A stretch of 64,000 bases of DNA from an uncultured Bacteroidales bacterium. Its GTDB lineage: Bacteria; Bacteroidota; Bacteroidia; Bacteroidales; P3. Location of the stretch: assembly GCA_949291555.1 (NCBI GenBank), contig CASEWE010000009.1, forward strand, positions 32,620 through 96,619, read 5' to 3'. The translations under genes and the position numbers were made by a program. The notes beneath the pieces were generated by a model that worked only from the letters and a program-made list of their open reading frames with translations, made no database searches and had not been told where the DNA came from. Below, piece after piece: positions 34,012 through 44,038 of this stretch (position 1 is its first letter; every line of letters starts with the position of its first letter).

Positions 34012-35961
34012 ATGAGCCTTTTAGATTTTGATAAAGGTCAATTGTCCAATTTGGAAGAATCCCTTCGGCGGGAGTTCGTCTGCGTTTCGGACAACGGCTC
34101 TTACGCCTCTTCCACCATGGTGGGCTGCAACACCCGCAAATACCACGGGCTTTTCGTTTGCCGGCAGCCCAGGGTAGGCCAAGGGAATTTCGTCCTGCTT
34201 TCATCCGTGGAAGAAACGGTCATCCAGCGCGGGCGCGAGTTCCATATCGGCGTGAAGCAGTACGGGAACGGGATTTTCGAGCCGAAAGGCCATAAATACA
34301 TCGAGAGTTTCCGGTACGAGACCCATCCGGTTTGGAATTACCATGTGGGCGGCGTGCGGCTCTGCAAGGAGCTGTTCCTGCATCCTTCGGAAAACCGGCT
34401 TTTCCTGAAGTATACTTTGCTCGATGCCCATTCCGCTACGGAATTGTCCATACGGCCTTTCCTTGCGTTCCGCTCCTGGCACGAACTGACTTATCGCAAT
34501 GATGCGGCTTGCACCCAGGTCCAGTTTGTGGAGAAAGGCATCAAATGCTGCCTGTACCCGGGCTTTTCGGATCTGTGCATGCAGCTTTCTTCCGATTGCC
34601 TCGTCGACATACGTCCGGATTGGTACCGCAACGTGGAATACGCTTGCGAGGCCGACCGGGGTTATCCGGCCCGGGAAGACCTTTTCACGCCCGGTGTGCT
34701 GAGGTTCCGCCTCGAAGTAGGCAAGCCCGTGTATTTCTGTGCAGGGACGAGCCTGCTGGGGAAGTCCGATGTCCCGGATACGCTTTTCCGCCAAGGAATC
34801 GCCGCGGCCGGTTCGATGGACAGCATCGAAAACTGCCTCGAGGCTTCCGCGAGGTCTTTCATTGTCCGGCAAGACAAGCGGCTGCAAGTGGTGGCCGGCT
34901 ATCCTTGGTTCGGGACATGGGGCCGGGATACTTTCATATCCTTGCCCGGGCTTACCCTTTGCACGGGGCATGAGGACGAGGCGCTGGAGATTTTGCGCGG
35001 CATGGTCAAAGACCAGGTAGGGGGCTTGTTCCCGAATATGGGTTCGGGAGAAGATGCGGCCTACAATTCGGTCGACGCGCCTCTATGGTTCGTATGGGCC
35101 GTTCAGCAATATGCAGCTCGCACGGGGCGCCTCAAAGCGGTCTGGGAAGAGTTCGGCCCTGCCGTGAAGGAGGTGATAGGGCTTTACGCCCAAGGCACCT
35201 TGTACGGTATCGGGATGACGGAAGAAGGTTTGATTCACGCCGGCAAGGAAGGTTACGCCCTGACATGGATGGATGCGGTGGTGAACGGCAAGCCCGTGAC
35301 CCAGCGCGATGGCATGCCGGTGGAAATCAACGCGCTTTGGTACAATGCCGTGATGTTCGCCATGGAGGCGGAAAAGGCTTGCCAGCCCCGGGGAAAAAAT
35401 TCGTTCTGTATCCGGTGGAAACCCCTCATGGATAAATTTCCGGCGGTTTTCAAGCAAACGTATTGGGACAAGGAAAAGGGTTACCTGGCCGATACGGTCA
35501 AGAAGGATATCCGCGATTGGAGCATCCGCCCGAACCAGATTTTCGCGGTGTCCCTTCCCTATTCGCCGGTTAGCGAGAAGGTGGGGCAGCTGGTGGTCGA
35601 CACGGTCCGGGATTTCCTTCTTACTCCCCGCGGTTTGCGGACGTTGGCTCCCTCGGACTCCCGGTACAAAGGCGTTTACCAGGGAGACCAGGCCAAGCGC
35701 GACATGGCATACCATCAAGGAACGGCATGGGTCTGGCTTTTGGGGCACTTTGCATCGGCCTACCTGCGTGTATACGGAGAAGGAGGAAAAGCTTTCATCG
35801 AAAAGATTTTCCGGGGTTTCGAACCGGCTTTGCGCGAATACGGCTTAGGATCGATTGCCGAAATTTACGACGGGGATCCCTCCTATGCGCCGAAAGGGGC
35901 GTTCAGCCAGGCTTGGAGCGTGGCCGAGCTGTTGCGGATCCGCGAAATGATAGGAGGCTGA
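34012..35961 (+). CDS. Glycogen debranching enzyme (GH133 amylo-alpha-1,6-glucosidase type)
   Basis: 649 aa from ATG 34012 (MSLLDFDKGQ); ATG 34003 adds three residues. The N-terminal beta-sandwich domain (GDE_N, about 20-240) has NGSYASSTMVGCNTRKYHGL. The C-terminal (alpha/alpha)6 domain (about 290-640) carries the amylo-alpha-1,6-glucosidase signatures GYPWFGTWGRDTFISLPGLT, YNSVDAPLWFVWAVQQY, LTWMDAVVNGKPVTQRDGMP and VEINALWYNA. It hydrolyses alpha-1,6 branch points of glycogen in the cytoplasm. It heads a cluster with a GT4/5-type transferase and a GH57 enzyme, as in other Bacteroidota. Confidence 0.92.
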   Translation: MSLLDFDKGQLSNLEESLRREFVCVSDNGSYASSTMVGCNTRKYHGLFVCRQPRVGQGNFVLLSSVEETVIQRGREFHIGVKQYGNGIFEPKGHKYIESFRYETHPVWNYHVGGVRLCKELFLHPSENRLFLKYTLLDAHSATELSIRPFLAFRSWHELTYRNDAACTQVQFVEKGIKCCLYPGFSDLCMQLSSDCLVDIRPDWYRNVEYACEADRGYPAREDLFTPGVLRFRLEVGKPVYFCAGTSLLGKSDVPDTLFRQGIAAAGSMDSIENCLEASARSFIVRQDKRLQVVAGYPWFGTWGRDTFISLPGLTLCTGHEDEALEILRGMVKDQVGGLFPNMGSGEDAAYNSVDAPLWFVWAVQQYAARTGRLKAVWEEFGPAVKEVIGLYAQGTLYGIGMTEEGLIHAGKEGYALTWMDAVVNGKPVTQRDGMPVEINALWYNAVMFAMEAEKACQPRGKNSFCIRWKPLMDKFPAVFKQTYWDKEKGYLADTVKKDIRDWSIRPNQIFAVSLPYSPVSEKVGQLVVDTVRDFLLTPRGLRTLAPSDSRYKGVYQGDQAKRDMAYHQGTAWVWLLGHFASAYLRVYGEGGKAFIEKIFRGFEPALREYGLGSIAEIYDGDPSYAPKGAFSQAWSVAELLRIREMIGG

Positions 35962-36066
35962 GGGCTGTTTGCCGCAAAGGCGCGCTTCCGGGAATTGCTT
36001 GTGCCGGACAGCTTCGCCACATGGGGGAGGGCGCAAGGCAGGAGTGCTAAGAAATTTTGAATCGTC

Positions 36067-37356
36067 ATGAAGGTATTGATGTTCGGTTGGGAATTCCCGC
36101 CCCATATCACAGGGGGGCTGGGAACAGCCTGTTACGGGATGTGCAAGGGATTGCTGGCCCAGAACGTGGAGGTGGTGTTCGTGGTTCCCAAACTGCATGG
36201 GGATGAAGATGCCCGGGTGGCCCGCATGGTCGATGCTTCCGCTATCGAGGTGGATTTGCGCCAGCCTTTGTACAAGGAATTGTTCGAAAACCTTACCTAT
36301 GTGGAAATAGGGGCTAATCTGATTCCCTACGTGGGAATGGACCAGTATTTCAGTTTGCAGGAAATGCAGCGGCGGGGGTCGGCATTCGATGCGGAAGCTT
36401 ACAGCCGCAGGCGGTACTCGTTCTCGGGAGCTTATCGCGCCAATTTGATGGAGGAGGTGGAGAACTACGCCATGGTTGCGGTGAAGGTGGCGTCCTCTTA
36501 CGACTTCGATGTGATCCATGCCCACGACTGGCTTACCTACAAGGCCGGGATAGCGGCCAAGCGGGCAAGCGGGAAGCCGCTCGTCATCCATGTGCACGCT
36601 ACCGAATACGACCGCAGCGGGGAAAACGTGAACACGGTGGTCTACGGGATCGAGCGGGAGGGGATGCTTCAGGCCGATCGGATCATCACCGTAAGCAATT
36701 ACACCCGGGAAATCGTCATCAAGCGCTACGGAATCGACCCGGCCAAGGTCGTGACGGTCTACAACGCGGTCGAACCCGGGAAAACCCCGAATGGTCCCGT
36801 GGATTTCAGGGCCCGGGATTCGCGGAAAATCGTGACATTCCTCGGCAGGATCACTTATCAGAAAGGCCCGGGGTATTTTGTGGAAGCGGCCCGGTTGGTC
36901 ATGGAAAAGGACAAGGATGCGGAATTTGTCATGGCCGGTTCGGGCGATATGCTTCACGGCATCGTGCGGCGCGTGGCTTCTTTGGGAATGGGGAACCGCT
37001 TCCATTTCACCGGATTCCTGAAAGGGGCCGATGTGGACAGGATGTACGGCATGAGCAGCGTGTACGTGATGCCGTCGGTATCGGAACCTTTCGGGATTTC
37101 GCCTTTGGAAGCCATGCGTTCGAGCGTTCCGGTGGTCATATCCAAGCAATCGGGCGTGAGCGAGATTCTCCATCATGCGCTCAAGGTCGATTTCTGGGAT
37201 GTGGATGCCATGGCCGATGCCATTTACGGGTTGCTGCATTATCCCGCGCTTTCGCGGACTTTCGCCCGGATGGGAGCGGCCGATGCGGAACAGCTTAAGT
37301 GGAGTTCGGCCGCTGAAAAAATCAAACAGGTGTATTATTCGGTCTGCCAGGCGTGA
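36067..37356 (+). CDS. GT4/GT5-type glycosyltransferase, glycogen synthase-like
   Basis: 429 aa. GT-B fold: [37 protein letters not shown], the nucleotide-sugar domain [20 protein letters not shown], and the C-terminal donor motif [12 protein letters not shown] (E-x7-E). The start resembles glycogen/starch synthases (KxGGL-like TGGLG loop). It is in the GH133-GH57 cluster, where Bacteroidota often have a GT4 enzyme acting on alpha-glucans. Other hexosyltransferase roles are possible. GH57 follows 23 bp later. Confidence 0.88.
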   Translation: MKVLMFGWEFPPHITGGLGTACYGMCKGLLAQNVEVVFVVPKLHGDEDARVARMVDASAIEVDLRQPLYKELFENLTYVEIGANLIPYVGMDQYFSLQEMQRRGSAFDAEAYSRRRYSFSGAYRANLMEEVENYAMVAVKVASSYDFDVIHAHDWLTYKAGIAAKRASGKPLVIHVHATEYDRSGENVNTVVYGIEREGMLQADRIITVSNYTREIVIKRYGIDPAKVVTVYNAVEPGKTPNGPVDFRARDSRKIVTFLGRITYQKGPGYFVEAARLVMEKDKDAEFVMAGSGDMLHGIVRRVASLGMGNRFHFTGFLKGADVDRMYGMSSVYVMPSVSEPFGISPLEAMRSSVPVVISKQSGVSEILHHALKVDFWDVDAMADAIYGLLHYPALSRTFARMGAADAEQLKWSSAAEKIKQVYYSVCQA

Positions 37357-37379
37357 AGCCTGGAGGAAAGGAGGCAACA

Positions 37380-39440
37380 ATGAATACCATAACCCTTGTT
37401 TTCAAAGTACATCATCCGTTTTACTTGCGGTCGTACCGTTTCTTCGACATAGGCCAGCGGCACAACTATTACGATGACTACCGAGACAAGTACCTCTTGA
37501 AGCGGTTTTCCGAACGTTGTTATTACCAGGCCAACGCATTGATGAACCGGTTGCTGGATCGCCATGGCGATAAATTCAGGTTCGCTTTCGTGTTCACGGG
37601 CAATTCGATGGACCAGATGCAGTGGTACATGCCCGAGCTGCTCGACGATTTCCGGCACCTGATTTCCCGCCCGGGCGTGGAGCTGCTTTCCACCGATTAT
37701 AGCGGGAGTGCCATTGCGGTGATGGACAAGGAATTGTGGAAAGCCCAAGTGGATTTGCACCGGCAACGGGCCTTGGAAGTTTTCGGCAAGTGTTCGGATG
37801 TGCTGGCCGGGACTCAGTTGCTTTATGATGATGCGATAGGGGAAGCCGCCTCGCGGATGGGCTTCTCGGGCCTTCTTACGGAAGGAGCCAAGCCGGTGCT
37901 GGGATGGAAAAGCCCGCATGTGGTTTATTCCCACCCGGAAACAGGGCTTAAGCTGATTCTCCGGGATGCGATCCTGAGCGAGGACATTTCCTTGCGGTTT
38001 TCGGATCGTTCCGATTCCCAGTGGCCGTTCACTGCCGAGAAGACTTTGGAAAAGATGCAGGCCGATGCGGCCGTCCTTGAGGGAAACAGCCATGTTACCC
38101 TTTATGTGAATTATGCGGTGATGGGCGAGTTTCAAGAGCGTGAGAGCGGGATTTTCGATTATTTCGAGGCGCTTGTGGATCAAGTGCTGTCCAAGACAGG
38201 CTTCCGTTTCGAGTTCCCGTCCCGGCTCTGTTCGTTGAAAGAGGATTATCCGGCTTTGCATGTGCCTTATACGGTTTCGGATCTGGACGAGGAAAAGGAT
38301 TTGACGGCTTTTTATGCCAACGAGCTGCAAAAAGATGTCATGGAGAACTGGCAACGGGCCTGTCCGGCCATGCGCCATTGCGCCGATAGTGAATTGCACA
38401 AGGATTTCCGTTTCCTTACCGGAGTGGAGAATCTGGATTTCATGGCCACGAAATATTTTACGGGAAGGCCGTCGATACGGTATCTGAATCCTTACGATTC
38501 GCCTTACGATGCCTATATCAATTACATGAATGTGTGGTCGGATTTCCTTTCCCGGCTGAAACGTGCAGGTTTGATGGACGAGAACGGGAGAGCGGCGGGC
38601 GATCCGGCCGCCAAGATAGCGGAAAAGGCGCGTCAAGCCATGGGGCTGGCGGCCGATTTGGCCCGGACAGCAGCGGCTACGGCTACGGAAGCGGTTTCCG
38701 ATTTCGTGCGCAAGACCGACATGAAGAAGAAAGCGGAAGAAGCCCGGAAAGTTGCCACGGAAATGGTTTCCGATTTCGTGGCCAAGGCGCGCAAGACCGA
38801 CATGAAAAAGAAAGCGGAAGAAGCCCGGAAAGTTACCACAGAGACGATTTCCGAAGCGAAGGATCAGGTTTCCCGCGTTGTGGAAGAGGCAAAAGGCAAA
38901 TTGTCCCGGGTAATGGCCTCCACGCGGAAACGGGTCGAAAAAGCGGCTCGGACAGCCCGGACAGCAGTGGATTCGATGACGGAAGCGGTCTCGGAACGGG
39001 AGGCTGCCGCCAAGACGGCCGTTGCCGAGACAGCCACAGCCAAGCCCGCCGCGGCGAGGAAGGCTTCGGCGGCCGCAGCCATCGAGGAGACCGTATCGGG
39101 CAAGGCGTCAACGCGGAAAACCACGGCGAAGAAGGCTGCAACCAAGCGGGCTTCGGCCGCCGTCCCGGCCGGGAAAACCGCAAAGGGAAAAGCCTCGCCG
39201 GAGAAGGCATCGGCCAAGAAAACCGCCGCGAAGGAGGCTACTGCCAAGCCCGCTACCGCCAAGAAACCCGTTGCCGCTAAGACGGCCGTTGCCAAAACAG
39301 CCACAGCCAAGCCCGCCGCGGCGAGGAAGGCTTCGGCGGCCGCGGCCATCGAGGAGACCGTATCGGGCAAGGCGTCGACGCGGAAAGCCCCGGCGAAGAA
39401 GGCTGCAACCAAGCGGGCTTCGGCCAAGGGTGCTGAATGA
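37380..39440 (+). CDS. GH57-family alpha-amylase/glucanotransferase with histone H1-like C-terminal tail
   Basis: 686 aa. Residues 1-400 are a GH57 catalytic domain ([93 protein letters not shown]). GH57 enzymes act on alpha-glucans with a retaining mechanism. After about residue 400 the protein changes into 286 residues of Ala/Lys/Glu-rich helix: first phasin/coiled-coil-like with two [15 protein letters not shown] repeats, then histone H1-like AAKK/ARKASA sequence with two copies of an 89-codon-spaced repeat. The tail is basic and could bind nucleic acid or polyanions; its role is unknown. ATG 37380 is preceded by AGGAAAGGAGGC. Confidence 0.88.
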   Translation: MNTITLVFKVHHPFYLRSYRFFDIGQRHNYYDDYRDKYLLKRFSERCYYQANALMNRLLDRHGDKFRFAFVFTGNSMDQMQWYMPELLDDFRHLISRPGVELLSTDYSGSAIAVMDKELWKAQVDLHRQRALEVFGKCSDVLAGTQLLYDDAIGEAASRMGFSGLLTEGAKPVLGWKSPHVVYSHPETGLKLILRDAILSEDISLRFSDRSDSQWPFTAEKTLEKMQADAAVLEGNSHVTLYVNYAVMGEFQERESGIFDYFEALVDQVLSKTGFRFEFPSRLCSLKEDYPALHVPYTVSDLDEEKDLTAFYANELQKDVMENWQRACPAMRHCADSELHKDFRFLTGVENLDFMATKYFTGRPSIRYLNPYDSPYDAYINYMNVWSDFLSRLKRAGLMDENGRAAGDPAAKIAEKARQAMGLAADLARTAAATATEAVSDFVRKTDMKKKAEEARKVATEMVSDFVAKARKTDMKKKAEEARKVTTETISEAKDQVSRVVEEAKGKLSRVMASTRKRVEKAARTARTAVDSMTEAVSEREAAAKTAVAETATAKPAAARKASAAAAIEETVSGKASTRKTTAKKAATKRASAAVPAGKTAKGKASPEKASAKKTAAKEATAKPATAKKPVAAKTAVAKTATAKPAAARKASAAAAIEETVSGKASTRKAPAKKAATKRASAKGAE
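39012..39158 (+). repeat. 147-bp imperfect direct repeat inside the GH57 tail, copy 1
   Basis: Nearly identical to 39279-39425 (offset 267 bp = 89 codons, in frame). Encodes the [24 protein letters not shown] segment. Confidence 0.9.
39279..39425 (+). repeat. 147-bp imperfect direct repeat inside the GH57 tail, copy 2
   Basis: Second copy; only a few base differences from copy 1, so a recent in-frame duplication or gene conversion lengthened the tail. Confidence 0.9.
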
Positions 39441-39554
39441 CAGTCTCTTTGACAAGCCGTTTCGCAACGAAAGTGTTGCTTGCCTTGCCGAGGCGGGGAA
39501 AGCAACAAGCAAGCTGAAGAAGTCAACAATTTCTAAAAGAATAGGATTCGCGAG

Positions 39555-40286
39555 ATGTCCTTTGTTTTATGTATAGAAACTTCCACCTCGAATTGCTCGG
39601 TGGCCTTGTCGAAAGAGGGGGCATTGGCGGCATTCAGGGAGGAAGCTATTGGGAACGAGCATGCGGCGAAAGCGGCCGTTTTCATCGAGGAAGTCCTTCG
39701 GGAAGCGGGCGTGGCCTATGCGGACCTCGATGCCGTGGCTGTTGGGAAGGGGCCGGGTTCGTATACGGGGTTGCGCATCGGGGTTGCTACGGCCAAAGGG
39801 ATAGCTTATGCGTTAGGAAAACCGCTTTTGGCCATCAGCCCTTTGCAGGCGATGGTGAGCCGGGCAATCCGGGAATTGGAAGAGAAGGGGGAATTGCGTC
39901 CGGAGGCCTTGTTCTGTCCTATGGCCGATGCCGGGCGGATGGAAGTATACAGCGCCGTTTACGATGCCGATCTTCAAGAAGTGCGGGCGGTGGAAGCGGA
40001 AATCATTCAGGAAGGCGCTTATGCAGCCCTGCTGGACGGTCATCCGGTTTATTTCATGGGGGAAGGCGCATCGAAATGCCGGGATGTATTGGGCGGTTCG
40101 CGTTCGGCCCGCTTCCTGGAACATATAAGACCGAGCGCCTGCAATATGCCTTATCTGGCCTGGAAAGCTTTCAAGGAAAAGGCGTTTGAAGACATTGCCT
40201 ATTTCGAGCCTTTTTATTTGAAGGACTTCATTGCCGGGAAACCGCATGTCAAGGGATTGGAACAGCCATGCAAACATACGATGTAG
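39555..40286 (+). CDS. tsaB: tRNA threonylcarbamoyladenosine biosynthesis protein TsaB
   Basis: 243 aa. Actin-like ASKHA fold: ILCIETSTSNCSVAL is represented here by VLCIETSTSNCSVALSKEG, then AVGKGPGSYTGLRIGVATAK and AYALGKPLLAIS. It is the partner/activator of TsaD in forming t6A37 of tRNAs. The 3' end overlaps anmK by 19 nt, so the two are coupled. The start is ATG 39555; 114 bp separate it from the GH57 gene. Confidence 0.95.
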   Translation: MSFVLCIETSTSNCSVALSKEGALAAFREEAIGNEHAAKAAVFIEEVLREAGVAYADLDAVAVGKGPGSYTGLRIGVATAKGIAYALGKPLLAISPLQAMVSRAIRELEEKGELRPEALFCPMADAGRMEVYSAVYDADLQEVRAVEAEIIQEGAYAALLDGHPVYFMGEGASKCRDVLGGSRSARFLEHIRPSACNMPYLAWKAFKEKAFEDIAYFEPFYLKDFIAGKPHVKGLEQPCKHTM

Positions 40287-41362
40287 TCGGCATGATGTCG
40301 GGCACTTCGCTCGATGGATTGGATATGCTTCGCGCAAAGTTCCGGAAAGACGGCTCCGGGACGTGGCGTTACGAAACCGGCAAGTCTTGCACGGTGGCTT
40401 ATCCGGAGGATCTGCAGCAGCGTTTGGCTTCGGCTGTTCGGATGAGCGGCGTGGAATTGGCCCGTTTGGATGCGGATTACGGGCATTTTGCGGGCCGGGC
40501 TTTGCGGGATTTCGTGGAGGAAGACGCGGGCAGGCCCGATTTCGCAGCGGTCCACGGGCATACGGTTTTCCATCAGCCCGAAAAGGGCTTTACCCTTCAG
40601 ATCGGCAGCGGGGCGGCCATGGCGGCGGAGAGCGGGATGGTCATTGTCAACGATTTCCGCAGCACGGATGTGGCATTGGGCGGGCAAGGCGCTCCTTTGG
40701 TACCGATAGGCGATGATTTGCTTTTCCCGATGCACGACTTCTGCCTGAACCTGGGAGGCATTGCCAATATCTCTTACCGGGCCGCTTCGGGCAAACGGGC
40801 GGCTTTCGACATTTGCGTCTGCAATATGGCGTTGAACCATTATGCCCGCAAGGCAGGCATGGCGTTCGACAAGGACGGGCAGGCCGCACGCCGGGGAAAC
40901 CTGTTGCCGGATTTGTCCAGAGCCTTGGACGCGTTGCCTTACTACCGCAAGCAGCCGCCGAAGTCTTTGGGGTTCGAATGGTTCGAAAGCGTGTTCCTGC
41001 CATTGACGGAAGCCTATGCAGACAGGCCGGTGGAAGATGTCCTCCATACATTGGTTGCGCATATTGCCAAGCAGGTGGCGCTTGTTCGCAGGCAGGCGGA
41101 GGAAGAAATGCCGCCTTGCGGAAAGCCGCGGCGTTCGGTCCTTCTTACGGGCGGGGGAGCGTTGAATGCCTATTTGGCCGAACGCATTGCCGAATCGGCA
41201 TCCTTGGAAATCGTTCCGGCCGATAGGTGCACGATAGAATACAAGGAGGCTTTGATTTTTGCGTTTTTGGGTGTCTTGCGCATGGAGCGGCAATGCAATT
41301 GCCTTTCTTCCGTTACCGGGGCTTTGCGGGATAGCATCGGCGGGGCGGTTTACCTTCCTTGA
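40268..41362 (+). CDS. anmK: Anhydro-N-acetylmuramic acid kinase
   Basis: 364 aa. It phosphorylates and opens 1,6-anhydro-MurNAc in cell-wall recycling. ATP-binding and active-site motifs: GMMSGTSLDGLDMLRAKF, HGHTVFHQPEKGFTLQIGSG, INDF-type VNDFRSTDVALGGQGAPLVP, LNLGGIANISYR and LLTGGGALNAYL. It overlaps tsaB by 19 nt. It converges with coaE on the minus strand, with 96 bp between them. Confidence 0.96.
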   Translation: MQTYDVVGMMSGTSLDGLDMLRAKFRKDGSGTWRYETGKSCTVAYPEDLQQRLASAVRMSGVELARLDADYGHFAGRALRDFVEEDAGRPDFAAVHGHTVFHQPEKGFTLQIGSGAAMAAESGMVIVNDFRSTDVALGGQGAPLVPIGDDLLFPMHDFCLNLGGIANISYRAASGKRAAFDICVCNMALNHYARKAGMAFDKDGQAARRGNLLPDLSRALDALPYYRKQPPKSLGFEWFESVFLPLTEAYADRPVEDVLHTLVAHIAKQVALVRRQAEEEMPPCGKPRRSVLLTGGGALNAYLAERIAESASLEIVPADRCTIEYKEALIFAFLGVLRMERQCNCLSSVTGALRDSIGGAVYLP

Positions 41363-41458
41363 GCCGTTGGCATCCCGGAGCTTGGCAGGCGGAATCCTTC
41401 CTTCGAGGAAGCCGGAACCTCAAAAGGCGGTCATGGAGGCGTAGCGTGGTTAGCGCGA

Positions 41459-42055
41459 TTATATCTTGGATTTTGAAAGCTTTCGCAGTTCCTGGTCGAT
41501 TTCGAGCACCGCGGACAGGACCGTGTCGTTCTTCCCGTTCCGGATCAGGAAATCGGCTTTTTCCCGTCTTGCCGCCTCGGGCATCTGGCGGGCAAAACGG
41601 GCCAGTATTTCTTCCCGGCCGCAGCGGTCGCGCAGCAGGCAGCGTTCAATCCGGTCTTCTTCCGGGGCTTCGACCACGATGACGAAATCCAGAAGGGCAT
41701 CCATGCCGCTTTCGAACAGGATGGCCGCTTCCGCCACGGCATAGGGCGGGGGGACCGGCTGCCGGCCGATGGTTTCGAACCATTTCCGGCAATCCTCGAG
41801 GACCAGGGGATGGAGAAGGCGGTTGAGCCGGGCCAACTGTTCCGGGTCGTTGAACACGATTCCGGCCAAGATTTTGCGGTTGCGCGCGGCTTCTTGCCCG
41901 AAAAGCCGTTTCAAGGCGGCTTGGGTGGATTCCATGGCTGAAATTGCCTTGGCTCGCGTATCGGCATCGTAAGTTGCGATTCCTAATGCGGAAAAAGTAC
42001 GGGCTATGGTCGATTTTCCACAGCCCATGCCGCCGGTCAGGCCTATGCGTAACAT
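41459..42055 (-). CDS. coaE: Dephospho-CoA kinase
   Basis: 198 aa. Last step of CoA synthesis. P-loop GGMGCGKSTIARTF at the N-terminus, then YDADTRAKAIS, HPLVLEDCRKWF, AEAAILFESGMDALLD, and CLLRDRCGREEILARFARQM in the lid. It ends in the conserved NGKNDTVLSAV-type stretch. Third gene of the nusB-yajC-coaE order. In other Bacteroidota a YbbR-domain gene lies between yajC and coaE; here only 272 bp without a gene are found. Confidence 0.94.
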   Translation of the reverse strand: MLRIGLTGGMGCGKSTIARTFSALGIATYDADTRAKAISAMESTQAALKRLFGQEAARNRKILAGIVFNDPEQLARLNRLLHPLVLEDCRKWFETIGRQPVPPPYAVAEAAILFESGMDALLDFVIVVEAPEEDRIERCLLRDRCGREEILARFARQMPEAARREKADFLIRNGKNDTVLSAVLEIDQELRKLSKSKI

Positions 42056-42327
42056 GGTAGTCTTAATCTATCGGTTCAGTAGGCTGTGCGGAATACTGCA
42101 AGCCCGGAGCATGGAGTCGTCCTTGCCCCGGGCTTCGTGTCTTGCTGCCTGCCCGGGTTTTCAGGCCGGGCTTTTCTGCTTGTCGGCGGGTTTTGCGTCA
42201 TGGCCTGCCTTCTCTTTTTCCGGACAGCATGCCGCTTTCCGCGAAAAGGTTCCGGACATTCTTTCAAATCCCGCTATGGTTTCAACGCTTGTTCCCATGG
42301 CTTGCGCCATGGATTCAGGCCGTTCTT

Positions 42328-42666
42328 TTAGTTGGCCGAGTCGGGAAGCTGGTCGGAAATGCTGGATGCGATGGCGGTCTTTTCCATGCGCAAGCGTCCG
42401 CCGCCTTCCACTTCGATCGTGACGGTCGACTCTTGGATTTCAGCGATTTTTCCGTGTATCCCGCCGATGGTAACCACTTTCTGCCCTTTCTGCAGGCTTT
42501 CGCGGAATTTCTTCTGCTCTTTGCTGCGTTTCATCTGAGGGCGGATCATGAAGAAATAGAAGATTACCAGGATGACAACGATCAGGACGATCTGTTGTAC
42601 CATCCCGTTGCTGGCTCCTTGTTGCTGCGTTTGCTCAACGGCTTGCAGAATGATGTTCAGGTTCAT
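42328..42666 (-). CDS. yajC: Preprotein translocase subunit YajC
   Basis: 112 aa single-span membrane protein associated with SecDF. One helix ([20 protein letters not shown]) is followed by [20 protein letters not shown] and [16 protein letters not shown], the YajC core. Its start ATG overlaps a short upstream frame by ATGA. It sits downstream of nusB on the minus strand. Confidence 0.94.
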   Translation of the reverse strand: MNLNIILQAVEQTQQQGASNGMVQQIVLIVVILVIFYFFMIRPQMKRSKEQKKFRESLQKGQKVVTIGGIHGKIAEIQESTVTIEVEGGGRLRMEKTAIASSISDQLPDSAN

Positions 42667-42840
42667 TTTAATCGTATTTTGGTTAAGTTTTTCCTATGCG
42701 GGCGGGATGGGGCGGAAACGTTCCACGGGAAAGCATCCCGGTTTCGGCTTTGTTCCGCGACCTCGGATCCGGTATCCGTTCCGGTCTTGACCTTGACCTT
42801 GATCTGGGTCTTGGCCTTGGCTGCGGCTTTGCCCTTTGTC

Positions 42841-43845
42841 TCAGCCAATCAGCCCTCTGCCGCTTTTCTTGATTTTCTTTTCGGCTTGAAGGTCTTGGGC
42901 CACTTGGTTCAGCACCCCGTTCACGAACGATGCGCTTTCGGGCGTGCAAAACCTTTTGGAAAGTTCAATGTACTCGTTGAGGGTCACCTTGACCGGAATG
43001 GAGGGGAAATTCAGGAGCTCGCTTACGGCCATGCCCAGGAGGACCCTTTCGGTGGCGCCCACGCGTTCGGGCTTCCAATTGGTGAGGTGGGAAGCGATGT
43101 AGCCGTTATACTCGTCCTGATGCAGCAAGGTCTTTTCCAGGAGGGTCTTGCCGAAAACCACCACCTCGTCGTCTATGGTCCAGCCGGGATCCACTTGGGC
43201 CGTGCCTTCGGGCTGCATCTGGGAAAGGGTCGTGTAGGCCCAGAAACAGGCCGGTTCGTAATCGGCCTCCCAGTAAAGCGATCTTTCTTCGCAGAAGGAG
43301 CACAAAACCGGGTGGGTGGAAATCTTTTTCCGGTAGAGCCTCTTGAGGAATTCCTTGTGCAAGGCAAAGTCCTTTTCTTCTTCGGAAAGCTCTTCCATCC
43401 CGGGTTTTTCCCGGAGGGTTTCTTTGAGGGCGGATTGGAGCCGGCCGGCAATCGAGCTGCCCTCGCTGCTCAGGAAAAGGCTTTCGTAAACCGCTTTCGT
43501 CAAGTCTTGCTGGCGATCCTTCCACGAGAACTTGTATTGGGCCGATTTCAGGCTCAGGTTGCTGTCCGTGCGGAGCTTTTCCACTACTTTGTTGCTGGCC
43601 ATCAACCGCATCCCTTCCAGTTCCTCTTCCTGCCGGCGTCCTCTTTGGATGGCAGGCTCGTAATGCTGGGCGGCATAGTCCGAGAGCGTTATCAGGAAAG
43701 AGAGCTGCAAGTAATAGAGCTCGGCCGTCTGATCAAGACCCGCCAGCATGTTCTTTTGGCAGGCAAGGGCGTTTTCGGAGCCGCCTTGGCAAAAACCGAA
43801 ATAGGCTTGCACGGCTTTTTCTCGTATGAATCGTCGATTGAACAT
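42841..43845 (-). CDS. nusB: NusB family transcription antitermination protein (long Bacteroidota form)
   Basis: 334 aa from ATG 43845 (MFNRRFIREKAVQAYFGFCQ). Bacteroidota NusB proteins have an extra N-terminal helical half of about 180 residues before the NusB fold. The canonical fold is in the C-terminal third: WKPERVGATERVLLGMAVSE, LNFPSIPVKVTLNEYIELSK, SASFVNGVLNQVAQDL. It binds boxA RNA with S10 in rRNA antitermination. The frame extends upstream to 44154 without homology. It has its own promoter at 43926-43957. Confidence 0.93.
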   Translation of the reverse strand: MFNRRFIREKAVQAYFGFCQGGSENALACQKNMLAGLDQTAELYYLQLSFLITLSDYAAQHYEPAIQRGRRQEEELEGMRLMASNKVVEKLRTDSNLSLKSAQYKFSWKDRQQDLTKAVYESLFLSSEGSSIAGRLQSALKETLREKPGMEELSEEEKDFALHKEFLKRLYRKKISTHPVLCSFCEERSLYWEADYEPACFWAYTTLSQMQPEGTAQVDPGWTIDDEVVVFGKTLLEKTLLHQDEYNGYIASHLTNWKPERVGATERVLLGMAVSELLNFPSIPVKVTLNEYIELSKRFCTPESASFVNGVLNQVAQDLQAEKKIKKSGRGLIG

Positions 43846-43925
43846 GGCATCGTTTTTCGCGAGGGATAGCAAAGGGGCAGGCAGGAAAGCGGCCTTGGGA
43901 AGCAAGGCCGCTTTCCGCAAAGGTG

Positions 43926-43957
43926 CAAAAATAATAAAAACTACCGGTAACCGGCAA
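43926..43957 (-). promoter_or_regulatory. Promoter of nusB-yajC-coaE
   Basis: Minus strand TTG (43955-43957), 21 nt, TATTTTTG (43926-43933), 81 nt before nusB. Confidence 0.6.
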
Positions 43958-44038
43958 TTCGCAGCGAGGTTTCCGGAAAAGGGGCGGGCCCTCCGGCCAG
44001 TCTTTTCTGGCATGGTTTTGGTAAGGTTACTTTGCTTG

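Noticed and set aside
42076..42267. 63-codon frame in the yajC-coaE gap
   Set aside because: Pro/Arg-rich, without ribosome binding site or YbbR-like features.
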